Made by a program: the position numbers and the translations under genes. Below the pieces are notes generated by a model. It made no database searches and was not told the origin of the DNA. It saw only the letters and a list, made by a program, of their open reading frames with translations. From assembly GCA_016867255.1 (NCBI GenBank), contig VGKB01000020.1:1-14922 (forward strand): DNA of 14,922 nt, in the 5' to 3' direction. This document shows, in pieces, positions 1 to 6,901 of this stretch. Numbering within the stretch: position 1 is the stretch's first letter; each line of letters starts with the position of its first letter. The DNA comes from Candidatus Moraniibacteriota bacterium. Its GTDB lineage: Bacteria > Patescibacteriota > Minisyncoccia > CAIUEV01.

Positions 1-927
1 TCGGCGGTCAGTGCCTTCAAAATAACCGGCCGGGATAACAGCAATTTTGATTTTTTTCTTGGCCTGGTAGGTGAGACCGTAGCCGACGTGGTCTCCCCTG
101 TTGATGTTTTTAATGCCGCTTACGATTGTTTTGGTTTCCAACACGGGTCTAAGCTTTGATTTTCGGAAGGGGGAGCTGTCCATTCCATAGAGGCCCAGCC
201 CCAAGCGGATTACGTTGGCAGGAATTTTAGTGGAATAGAAACTGCCGGCGGTGGCGGCAAGGTGGAAAAATTTTAATTTGGGAAAACTATCCTTGAATAT
301 TTTTACCGCTTTCCGCCACTCTCCGATTTGTTTTAGGGTGTAGGATTTATCAGCGCTATCCGCGCTAGCGAGATGCGAACAAATCCCCTCTAGAATAATA
401 TTCTTATTTTGCTTGATGACTCCCACCAAAGGCGGGTCCGCCTCTGGCGGAGATGTCTGATGACTGACGACTTCTACTCCGATTCCCTGCCGGTGCATGC
501 CAGTGTCAATTTTGAGATGTAATTTTTGGGGAGTTCGAAGATTCTTGGCGAGCTCTTCCAATAGTTCGCTGGTAGTGATTGTAAACGAAACATTTTTCAA
601 ATTATTCTTGCCAATGTCTGTGGCCCGGGTATAGCCAATGATAAGTATCGGAGACTTGACGCCTTCCCCCCGCAGCATCCTGGCTTCAAAAAGCGAATCA
701 ACCACCAGAAAAGGGATTCTTTGGTTATCTAAAATTTTAGCTACCGGCACTAGCCCGTGCCCGTAGGCGTTGCTTTTTAGCACCGGCGCAATTTTATGGC
801 GCGGATAGTTTCTTTGAAAAGTGTGCAGATTATGCAGCAGATTTTTTTGGTAAATCAAGACTTCTATTAGGGGGTGATAGTTGGAATAAGACCTTTTGAT
901 TTCCCGCAGGTAAGAAAGTATTTTCAT
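1..927 (-). CDS. alr: Alanine racemase, 3' end cut by the window edge
   Basis: This PLP enzyme interconverts L- and D-alanine in the cytoplasm and supplies D-alanine for peptidoglycan. The 309 visible residues show the PLP-lysine motif VLKSNAYGHG (Lys about residue 51), the barrel motif LKIDTGMHRQGIG, LEGICSHLASAD, the phosphate-binding region NVIRLGLGLYGMD, and near the edge GDHVGYGLTY, whose first Tyr (about residue 283) matches the catalytic tyrosine of the family. Family members run about 360-390 residues, so the C-terminal part lies outside the window. The start ATG overlaps the stop of the upstream gene in the sequence TAATG, which implies translational coupling. One oddity is the segment SHQTSPPEADPPL after the barrel motif, which is longer than usual and coincides with a GC-rich palindrome. 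The family call is very secure; activity of this copy is inferred. Confidence 0.95.
   Translation of the reverse strand, partial: MKILSYLREIKRSYSNYHPLIEVLIYQKNLLHNLHTFQRNYPRHKIAPVLKSNAYGHGLVPVAKILDNQRIPFLVVDSLFEARMLRGEGVKSPILIIGYTRATDIGKNNLKNVSFTITTSELLEELAKNLRTPQKLHLKIDTGMHRQGIGVEVVSHQTSPPEADPPLVGVIKQNKNIILEGICSHLASADSADKSYTLKQIGEWRKAVKIFKDSFPKLKFFHLAATAGSFYSTKIPANVIRLGLGLYGMDSSPFRKSKLRPVLETKTIVSGIKNINRGDHVGYGLTYQAKKKIKIAVIPAGYFEGTDRR
431..451. repeat. GC-rich palindrome in frame inside alr
   Basis: Two nested inverted repeats are visible: GGCGG-GT-CCGCC at 431-442 and TCCGCC-TCT-GGCGGA at 437-451. They are translated in frame as part of a Pro-rich loop (SPPEADPPL). Just to the right, TGTCTGATGACTGACGACT (452-472) looks like a degenerate short tandem repeat. 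The reading frame of alr stays open through the whole stretch. It resembles protein-coding palindromic elements such as those of Rickettsia, but identity with any named family is not established. Confidence 0.6.
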
Positions 928-1277
928 TATTTGTTTACATATAGTGGATTACGGGCGGCGGTGGCGAAAGCGTAAAAATAGTTTTCCCATTTTTCGTCCG
1001 AGGAGCCGTAAATGTTATCGTACATAAAATAATCCACCAAACATTCTCTCGCACGGGTGAGTTCTTTTAACCGGTTGATGTTTTTTGGGTCGGCAATAGT
1101 AAAATCTAAAAGCTCCAGCGCCCGTTCAAAGGCCTTTTGGCTGTATTCAAGATCGCCTTTATTTCTCCAGCTAATCGTCCGATGCACTTCGCTACCCACG
1201 TTGGCCAGCTGTTCCATTAAAGAAAGCTCATACCACTTTCCCCCCAACTGATCTTTGTGCTGATAATTAATTCCCAT
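927..1277 (-). CDS. Conserved CPR protein of unknown function (116 aa)
   Basis: A small soluble, probably all-helical protein with no signal peptide or membrane segment. The N-terminal stretch GINYQHKDQLGGKWYELSL and the middle part AFERALELLDFTIADP match a protein type I recall as recurrent in CPR genomes and annotated only as hypothetical; this is recall, not a search. Its start overlaps the end of the DUF5674 gene by 11 bases, and its TAA stop shares a base with the alr start, so the three genes are almost certainly one transcript with coupled translation. No catalytic motif is evident, and I assign no function. Confidence 0.8.
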   Translation of the reverse strand: MGINYQHKDQLGGKWYELSLMEQLANVGSEVHRTISWRNKGDLEYSQKAFERALELLDFTIADPKNINRLKELTRARECLVDYFMYDNIYGSSDEKWENYFYAFATAARNPLYVNK

Positions 1278-1614
1278 ATTTTACCAGTATGTTAACAACC
1301 CTAATAATTTGCTCTCGAATTTTCGGATCTTCTACTCCGCGCGTCCGATTGTCTTGGTAAGGTCGGATATTGATCATTGAATCAAACTCAATGAATTCCT
1401 CGCCTTTTTTGTCGGGGTAAATATTAATTCCCCAAAGGTCAGTTTGCTTCGAGCTATTTTCCAAAAGCAGTTTTTCTAAGTCGGCGTGCAACCCTGCATC
1501 CACTGCCATTATTTTCTTTTCAACATCAACCACTGCCTTAACTAAATTATCAAACATTTTAGACGACATTTCTTTCAGCTCTTGGAGTGTAATAAATTTT
1601 GTTACAGTTTGCAT
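1267..1614 (-). CDS. DUF5674-family protein (115 aa)
   Basis: The sequence fits the small DUF5674 family: an N-terminal ITLQELKEMSSKMF segment, the core LVKAVVDVEKKIMAVDAGLHADLE, a QTDLWGINIYP motif, then EFIEFDSMINIRP and a C-terminal helix. The family is common in Patescibacteria and its function is unknown. The protein is soluble, without signal peptide or membrane helix, and lies at the family's usual length. The ATG at 1614 has no recognisable Shine-Dalgarno sequence. The gene begins only 16 bases after the tRNA remnant, so it is probably expressed from the polA/tRNA-Val transcript. It overlaps the following 116-residue gene by 11 bases. The family name comes from memory of its motifs. 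Confidence 0.8.
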   Translation of the reverse strand: MQTVTKFITLQELKEMSSKMFDNLVKAVVDVEKKIMAVDAGLHADLEKLLLENSSKQTDLWGINIYPDKKGEEFIEFDSMINIRPYQDNRTRGVEDPKIREQIIRVVNILVKYGN

Positions 1615-1630
1615 TGATATTCTTTAAAAG

Positions 1631-1663
1631 TGGACGATGCTGGATTTGAACCAGCGACCTTTG
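1631..1663 (-). pseudogene. 3' half of a tRNA gene (remnant)
   Basis: Directly after tRNA-Val the minus strand continues with AGGTC (variable loop), a perfect T-arm GCTGG-TTCAAAT-CCAGC, and ATCGTCC-A, which is an acceptor 3' strand with discriminator base. No matching acceptor 5' strand (GGACGAT), D-arm or anticodon arm stands next to it, because the preceding bases belong to tRNA-Val. The T-arm and acceptor differ in sequence from tRNA-Val, so this is not a simple duplication of its end. It could be a recombination footprint, the relic of a tandem tRNA array, or an old attachment site. Confidence 0.75.
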
Positions 1664-1737
1664 TGGACTTGAGAGGGCTCGAACCTCTGACCTCGGCGAT
1701 GTGAACGCCGCGCTCTAACCAACTGAGCTACAAGTCC
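1664..1737 (-). tRNA. tRNA-Val (anticodon CAC)
   Basis: A complete 74-base cloverleaf can be drawn: acceptor GGACTTG/CAAGTCC with discriminator A, D-arm GCTC/GAGC, anticodon stem CGGCG/CGCCG with loop TTCACAT (anticodon CAC, reading GUG), variable loop AGGTC, and T-arm AGAGG-TTCGAGC-CCTCT. No CCA is encoded; the next bases are CAA. The first base G1 is also the G of the polA TAG stop codon. With no gap between them, the tRNA must be cut out of a polA transcript by RNase P unless a promoter lies inside polA. Confidence 0.96.
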
Positions 1738-4595
1738 TAGATTTCTCCCCAATTATTTCCCGTTTCCACGTCCACTTTGAGTGGGATAAAGTCCTTGGCT
1801 ACGTTTTCCATTATTTCCTTCACTTCCCCGGCAATCTTTTCTACCAGATTATTTCGCACTTCCAAAATTATTTCATCGTGAATACTTAGGAGGATGCGCG
1901 CGTCTCTCTCAAGCGGGTGTTTTTGGGGGTCGGCATATTTTTCCTCCAAAAATTTCTGGGTTTCCACCAGCGCCAACTTCATTATGTCGGCCGCCGTTCC
2001 CTGCAAAGGCATATTAATAGCCATCCGCTCGCCGGCTTGGCGCAGGATGTGGTTATCTAAATTAACTTCCGGCACGTAACGCCGCCGGCCAAAAACAGTT
2101 TCCACAAAACCATATTCGCGGGCAAATTCCTTTATACTATTAATATATCTTGCGATATTAGGAAATTGACGGAAATAACTGTCTATGAAAACCTTGGCTT
2201 CAGTTTCGGACAATTTACTGGCGGCGGCGAACCCGAAAGGACTCATGCCGTAAATAATCCCGAAGTTGAGGGCCTTGGCGGCGTTGCGCATATTTCCATC
2301 AACTTTATTAGGGTCAACATTATTGACAAAAGCCGCCGTTTCCCGGTGAATGTCCCGGCCCTTTTCAAACGCTTTTACCAATTTTTCTTCGCCGGAAAGA
2401 TAGGCAGCAAGGCGGATTTCAATTTGGGAGTAATCCAGGGAAATTAATTTAAAACCTTCTTCGGCGATAAAAGCGTGGCGGATCCCAATTTCACCGCTGA
2501 TTGGCTGGAGCGGGATATTTTGTAAGTTGGGATTGTTAGAAGACAACCGGCCGGTAGCTGTGCCGGTCTGGTCAAAGGAAGTATGGAGACGATTGTTATT
2601 TTTATCAATTAATTCCGGAATAACTTCTAGGTAGGTTGTTTGGAATTTGCGCTGTTCCCGGTACAGCAGCAGTAAGGATATAATGGGGTGTTTCTTTTTC
2701 AATTTTTCCAGGACCCCGGCGGCGGTGGAAAAATGACCGGCTTTGCCTTTTTTAGTCTCCTCGGTAGTAATTTTTAGCTTTTCAAACAGTATGTTTGCCA
2801 GTTGCGAGGGGGAATCTAAATTGAATTGTTTACCCGCCAGCCGATGTATTTTATCCTTTAATTTGTCAATGTCGCGGGCATTTTTGGCGCCGAGTTTTTT
2901 AATTAAGTCCAAGTCAATTTTCACTCCGGCCATTTCTAAAAGCCCCAATACCCTGCTTAAAGGTTTCTCAATGTTTTTGTAGACATATTCAATGGATCTC
3001 TCTTTGGTTTTGTCTTCTACGGCGGGGAAAACTACCGAAATAAAGCGGCCGCGCCCCGCTCCGTACGGTTCGGGGCTTTGCTCCTGAAATTTTATTTGCT
3101 CAGTGTAAGTTTCCTCAACTTCAGGAACCAGTTGTGCCAGGAGTTTAATTATTTCAACCACTTTCTCCCGGTCATATCCCCTCTCGGTAGCCCCGAGTAA
3201 ATTCATTTGTTTTTTCGGCTCCTCAAAACGCTCTTTCAGGAAATGCCAGACAATTTCTTTTAAGCCGAACTTGCGCATAAGCGGCGGCTGGATTAGGTAA
3301 GATAACGTTTTAAGGTCGCAGACATTCTTAACAGGCAGTTTTAGAGGAAAAATGTCTTTTGAAATTTCTTTTAAGTCAAAAAGAAAAAGCCGTCTGCCGT
3401 TGAAAAGAGAATTATTTAAACTTTTGGCTAGCTCAATAGGCATTAAAAATATTCCAGTTACTTTATTTTTTTCTAAAGGAGCGATCAATAAATTTTTTCC
3501 GTTACTAGTTTCACCCGACCATAATACAAGCCGGTTAGATTTCTCTGTGGTGGAGATGACTTGTTTTTCTAGATCGGATTGGCTGGTGACAAATTGAATA
3601 TTTTTAGTACCCATTCCCCAGTGTCCATCATTAGACCTTATCCTGTCTTTACTGGGAACTGGGAATTGCCTGCCCGTCCCTGCCTCGCCGGCAGGCGGGC
3701 GGTAGGCGGGGGAACTGGGTACTACCATAGCTTCCACTCTTTTCGCCAATGAATTGAATGACAAATCTTCAAGGTGATTTTTACCTGCTGCTAGCCTTTC
3801 AGGAAGATATTGGATTTCTTCCCACTCCAGTTTTAGAGGAAGATCAGCGCGCAGGGTTACCAACTCTTTGCTTAGCAGAGCTTGACCCCTTTCTTTTTCT
3901 AGAGCTTCTTTTACTTTGGGTTTTAACTTATCAAGGTTTTTATAGATTCCTTCCAAAGTGTGAAATTTTTGTAGTAAAAGAGAGGCGGTTTTCTGGCCGA
4001 TTCCCCTTACTCCTTTGATGTTGTCGGAAGCGTCGCCAAAAAGCGACTTAAAATCAATCATCTGATGCGGCTCTAGCCCGAAACGCTCTTTTACCGCTTT
4101 TTCGTCGTAAATTTTGGATTCAGTAACTCCCCGGCTGAGGGCAAAGACTTTTGTTTTCGCGTTAATTAGCTGCAAGGTATCCAGATCGCCGGTAGCGATT
4201 ACTACTTCTCCTTCAGCGCGGAGGGCTAAAAATTTTTTGGCGCAGGTGGCGATGATATCATCGGCTTCAAAGCCGGCCTTTTCCAGCTCGGTAAAACCCA
4301 GATTTTTTACCAGCTCTTTAGACAGGGGAATCTGGGCGTACAACTCGTCCGGCGCTTTTTCGCGGTGGGCTTTGTATTCGGTATATTTCTCTTTACGCTT
4401 GGTGGGCTTAGGCGAATCAAACGCAAAGATCACGTGGGTGGGATCGGCTTGTTTTAGGATGTTCAGGAAAGCCGACATAAAGCCGTAGACGGCGTTAACC
4501 ACTCTGCCTCTCCTGTCAGTTAGGGGCGGCAGAGCGTAAAAAGCCCGGTAGATAAGAGCGCTGGAATCAATAAGCAATAATTTTTCCTTTTTCAT
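1737..4595 (-). CDS. polA: DNA polymerase I (952 aa), probably without proofreading
   Basis: This is a repair and Okazaki-processing polymerase. Residues 1-290 form the 5'-3' nuclease, with metal-binding acidic residues at D10, D60 (FAFDSPKP), D112/D113 (EADDII), D137/D139 (GDLDT) and D188/D191 (FGDASDN). Residues about 335-500 resemble the 3'-5' exonuclease fold, but the usual DxE is absent (LVLWSGE), so proofreading is probably lost. The polymerase domain holds TGTATGRLSS, motif A with D721 (LDYSQIEIRLA), motif B R770-Y782 (RNAAKALNFGIIYG) and motif C H906-D907-E908. Two linkers are expanded by palindromic sequence (about residues 292-330 and 507-516). The ATG at 4595 has no clear ribosome binding site. 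The TAG stop shares its G with tRNA-Val. Confidence 0.97.
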   Translation of the reverse strand: MKKEKLLLIDSSALIYRAFYALPPLTDRRGRVVNAVYGFMSAFLNILKQADPTHVIFAFDSPKPTKRKEKYTEYKAHREKAPDELYAQIPLSKELVKNLGFTELEKAGFEADDIIATCAKKFLALRAEGEVVIATGDLDTLQLINAKTKVFALSRGVTESKIYDEKAVKERFGLEPHQMIDFKSLFGDASDNIKGVRGIGQKTASLLLQKFHTLEGIYKNLDKLKPKVKEALEKERGQALLSKELVTLRADLPLKLEWEEIQYLPERLAAGKNHLEDLSFNSLAKRVEAMVVPSSPAYRPPAGEAGTGRQFPVPSKDRIRSNDGHWGMGTKNIQFVTSQSDLEKQVISTTEKSNRLVLWSGETSNGKNLLIAPLEKNKVTGIFLMPIELAKSLNNSLFNGRRLFLFDLKEISKDIFPLKLPVKNVCDLKTLSYLIQPPLMRKFGLKEIVWHFLKERFEEPKKQMNLLGATERGYDREKVVEIIKLLAQLVPEVEETYTEQIKFQEQSPEPYGAGRGRFISVVFPAVEDKTKERSIEYVYKNIEKPLSRVLGLLEMAGVKIDLDLIKKLGAKNARDIDKLKDKIHRLAGKQFNLDSPSQLANILFEKLKITTEETKKGKAGHFSTAAGVLEKLKKKHPIISLLLLYREQRKFQTTYLEVIPELIDKNNNRLHTSFDQTGTATGRLSSNNPNLQNIPLQPISGEIGIRHAFIAEEGFKLISLDYSQIEIRLAAYLSGEEKLVKAFEKGRDIHRETAAFVNNVDPNKVDGNMRNAAKALNFGIIYGMSPFGFAAASKLSETEAKVFIDSYFRQFPNIARYINSIKEFAREYGFVETVFGRRRYVPEVNLDNHILRQAGERMAINMPLQGTAADIMKLALVETQKFLEEKYADPQKHPLERDARILLSIHDEIILEVRNNLVEKIAGEVKEIMENVAKDFIPLKVDVETGNNWGEI
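3053..3076. repeat. GC-rich palindrome in frame in polA, second linker
   Basis: GCCCCG and CGGGGC arms (3053-3058 and 3071-3076) enclose the self-complementary octamer CCGTACGG (3061-3068). It is read in frame as SPEPYGAGRG at residues 507-516, between the degenerate exonuclease domain and the polymerase domain. The Gly/Pro-rich product looks like a tolerated insertion in an interdomain linker. Confidence 0.6.
3606..3723. repeat. 118-bp inverted-repeat-bounded block in frame in polA
   Basis: AGTACCCA at 3606-3613 and its complement TGGGTACT at 3716-3723 bound the block. After a one-base offset the pairing continues for about six more bases (TTCCCC). Inside lie a 9-bp direct repeat GGAACTGGG at 3655-3663 and 3711-3719, and a GC-rich palindromic core around 3669-3710 containing CTGCC-TCGCC-GGCAG. 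It encodes about 39 low-complexity residues (including PAYRPPAGEAGTGR) in the linker between the 5' nuclease and exonuclease-like domains. It looks like a small inserted element read through in frame. Confidence 0.6.
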
Positions 4596-4648
4596 AGTAA
4601 CAGCATAGAGCAGGAGAATACTAAAGGAAAGAGTCCAAAGAAGATTCT

Positions 4649-4751
4649 GACGGTTGCAAAACTCCCCATTTTAATTTTTTGTATCTAGCTTGCCGTCTGC
4701 GGCAAAGCGACGTCCCACAAAAAAATTAAAATGGGGAGTTTTGCAACCGTC
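4649..4751. repeat. 103-bp intergenic element with 32-bp perfect inverted repeats
   Basis: Bases 4649-4680 are perfectly complementary to 4720-4751; the outer ends read GACGGTTGCAAAACTCCCC. The 39-base loop holds a smaller hairpin TTGCCG-TCTG-CGGCAA at 4690-4705. Imperfect pairing may extend to AAGA (4641-4644) and TCTT (4755-4758). It fills most of the 190-base gap between the 669-residue zincin gene and polA. Transcribed, it would fold into a very stable hairpin that could end or stabilise the upstream message. Structurally it also fits a MITE-like element. It lacks the terminal U-tract of a standard terminator. Confidence 0.85.
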
Positions 4752-4785
4752 TAGTCTTATGTATTTTCTTTTTGGGCGAAAATCC

Positions 4786-6795
4786 TTACTCAATTTGCAT
4801 TTCCGGCGCGCCTTCACAGGCGGGAACGCGCGGCAACGGCTCTGATTTTTCTCCCGGATTGCAGGGAGGGAGAACGTCTTTCGGCGGGCTGCTTAAACAT
4901 TTTTCTTTGCTGGTAACTATATTTTTGACGTCTTTCTCTAGGTCGTCTCTGAGTTTCAGGTAGGGGTGGCGGCCTTCAAAGCAAAAACCGTAGTGATACT
5001 CTCCCGAATTAAGGTATCCTTTGGAGATCGGGTATTTTGTCATAAATTCAAAAAGGGCGCTTAAGTGATCTTTGCTCATATCCCCCTTGGGCTGGTTTTC
5101 CACCCAATATCTTGCCAAATGTCCTCTCACCTGGCCGTTACTTTTTCCCGAACCGGAGTTGTAGGTAACCTCGGGAGTGTTTTTCACCGGGCCTTCGTCA
5201 AACTCTTTCATATCCTTATGTCCCTTGGTGGTGTCAACGCTTCCCATCTGGTTGGCGCAAGCCACCGCCTCCACGTCTCCCATGTTGGCCATTTTGCGGA
5301 AGAGACTGCCTAAACAAAAATCGCCTGCGTGGGTGCCCTCATGAACTAAAATGTGGTCAATATTTACAATCTTGTCTTTACGCGGCACATAAATATCTCC
5401 ACAACCCTTGCATTCCCCGCCTCCCTCTTTTATGCCGACGTGGTTGGTAAAGCGGAACATCATCTCGTAGCGAAGTTTATCTCTCCTCGCTATCCTTCGG
5501 AGCGCTTTTAAGACCGCCATTTTTGAACCATCGCCTTCGTTCCAGTCGTCCGCGCAGAGATCTTTCCCAGCGTCTTTATCTTTCTCTCCTTCTGGCAGTT
5601 TACTAAAATTGTCATCGTGAGTTCCCGGATCGGGCTTTTCTCCCGGCTTGATTTCTCTCTTCCAATCCTCCGGCTTGCGGGGTTGGGATAAATCCTTGGA
5701 GCTGTCGCTGGCGGCACTCTTTTCATCTTTGCTTCCAGTCTCCGTTCGATCTCCACTGGTCTTTCCCGAATCAACCACGCTGGCTACCATATCGGAATAC
5801 TCAAAGGTGTTTTCCGCCAGCGCTGCCATAGCTTGCCCCATCAGTCCGCTACCCGGATTTTGGGCGAGGGAGATTTTAAGCGCTTCGCCTAAAGTGTTGA
5901 TGGTCTTGTTGAGATTAGCGGGATTGCTTAACAATTGGGAGAGGTCACCGGAGACCAAGCCGCTTAAAATGTTTGCTAAACCCGAGGATCCTCCCGCGCC
6001 GCCCAGAGAATTAAGCAGGGCTTTGGCGATAGTGGCGATAAGACTGTTGACTAGCTCTTTCCCTTGGTTTGCGGAAATTGTTCCGCCAGTTTTGTTTAGA
6101 AAAGAAATATTGCCGCCGCCAGTATTACCTAAGAGCTGGCTGATGACGCTGCCAAAATTTGAGAGACTAGCCGGGTCAAGAACGAAGGTCCCGTCGCCGG
6201 ATTTGTAGCCGGCGAGAAAGGGCATCTGGGCGGTGTATTCTTTGCCTCCGTAGACCTGTTTTACCGGTAGGGAGAAGATTATCTTTTCGCCATTTTTTAA
6301 CATTTCCAGCTGTTTCAAAAAGCGGTCTTCCGAAAGCGGTCCTTTGATGATACCGCTGGTTTCACCGCTCTTAATAAATCCGGACAGTTCCGGGTAGGCG
6401 TTTAGAGTGGATAAATAATCGCTTTCTTCCGTGTCGCTTGCGGTGGAGCTGCCATCTTCCGTGCATTCAAATTGCCACCAGCCGCCGGTGTTTTGGTATC
6501 CGACTGCCGAGACGGCAAATCGTATCGCCAGCCAGCCGATAAGGATAAAGGTAAATCCCCATATGGCGCCGCGCAGAATTCGTTTGGACTTGTCCAGATA
6601 ACGCTGTTTTCCCAACGAGAATATCCGAGTGAATCCCGCAATCGCCAAAATTAAGACCGCGACCACGAAGCTCACCGCTAATAAATAGTTGTAAGCGTTA
6701 ACGATGGTGGCGAGGACGGAGCAGACGCCGCAGTCTCCTCCCGAACAAGTAACGAGCGAAGCACCGGCGGCATAAACTTTTTGTATGGGGTTCAT
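4786..6795 (-). CDS. Pilin-anchored zincin-like metallopeptidase, 669 aa
   Basis: The N-terminus has a Cys motif (CSGGDCGVC, residues 17-25) and two membrane helices (about 36-60 and 77-99) joined by a basic loop, the layout of CPR T4SS pilin-like proteins, followed by GGWWQFEC. A long hydrophilic region, Gly/Ser-rich in places, leads to a C-terminal domain with CKGCG (462-466), HEGTH (H485, E486, H489) and E509 in EAVACANQ, consistent with a zinc site of the HExxH...E type. The positive-inside rule puts the large domain outside the cell. The ATG at 6795 was chosen because the frame upstream runs through a terminator and into the previous gene. No Shine-Dalgarno site precedes it. It is a paralog of the 874-residue protein, sharing RYEMMFRF-, HKDM-, HYG- and QI-ending motifs. 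Activity and substrate are unknown. Confidence 0.8.
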   Translation of the reverse strand: MNPIQKVYAAGASLVTCSGGDCGVCSVLATIVNAYNYLLAVSFVVAVLILAIAGFTRIFSLGKQRYLDKSKRILRGAIWGFTFILIGWLAIRFAVSAVGYQNTGGWWQFECTEDGSSTASDTEESDYLSTLNAYPELSGFIKSGETSGIIKGPLSEDRFLKQLEMLKNGEKIIFSLPVKQVYGGKEYTAQMPFLAGYKSGDGTFVLDPASLSNFGSVISQLLGNTGGGNISFLNKTGGTISANQGKELVNSLIATIAKALLNSLGGAGGSSGLANILSGLVSGDLSQLLSNPANLNKTINTLGEALKISLAQNPGSGLMGQAMAALAENTFEYSDMVASVVDSGKTSGDRTETGSKDEKSAASDSSKDLSQPRKPEDWKREIKPGEKPDPGTHDDNFSKLPEGEKDKDAGKDLCADDWNEGDGSKMAVLKALRRIARRDKLRYEMMFRFTNHVGIKEGGGECKGCGDIYVPRKDKIVNIDHILVHEGTHAGDFCLGSLFRKMANMGDVEAVACANQMGSVDTTKGHKDMKEFDEGPVKNTPEVTYNSGSGKSNGQVRGHLARYWVENQPKGDMSKDHLSALFEFMTKYPISKGYLNSGEYHYGFCFEGRHPYLKLRDDLEKDVKNIVTSKEKCLSSPPKDVLPPCNPGEKSEPLPRVPACEGAPEMQIE

Positions 6796-6861
6796 AAGTT
6801 TTTGTATTAATATTATTTCACTAGGCGTTTGATATATTTTTCTCCTTATTTTTCTTTTTGT

Positions 6862-6887
6862 AAAAAACCCGCTCTGGTTGGAGCGGG
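6862..6887 (-). terminator. Rho-independent terminator after the small secreted protein gene
   Basis: On the minus strand a perfect 7-bp stem CCCGCTC/GAGCGGG with a six-base loop is followed at once by six T residues. It lies 14 bases beyond the stop of the 122-residue gene and 66 bases before the start of the 669-residue gene. It therefore closes the small gene's transcript and argues against any start for the zincin gene upstream of 6862. Confidence 0.9.
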
Positions 6888-6901
6888 AGCTTTGTCGTGA
6901 A

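Noticed and set aside
1174..1180. Possible missing 5' half of the tRNA remnant (minus strand GGACGAT followed by TAGCT)
   Set aside because: It matches the lost acceptor strand for seven bases, but no D-arm or anticodon arm can be folded after it. It lies inside a conserved protein gene some 450 bases away, so chance is the simpler explanation.
4649..4751. CRISPR-like repeat or ordinary terminator at the long inverted repeat
   Set aside because: There is a single pair of inverted arms and no series of direct repeats with spacers, and the U-rich part lies in the arms rather than after the stem.
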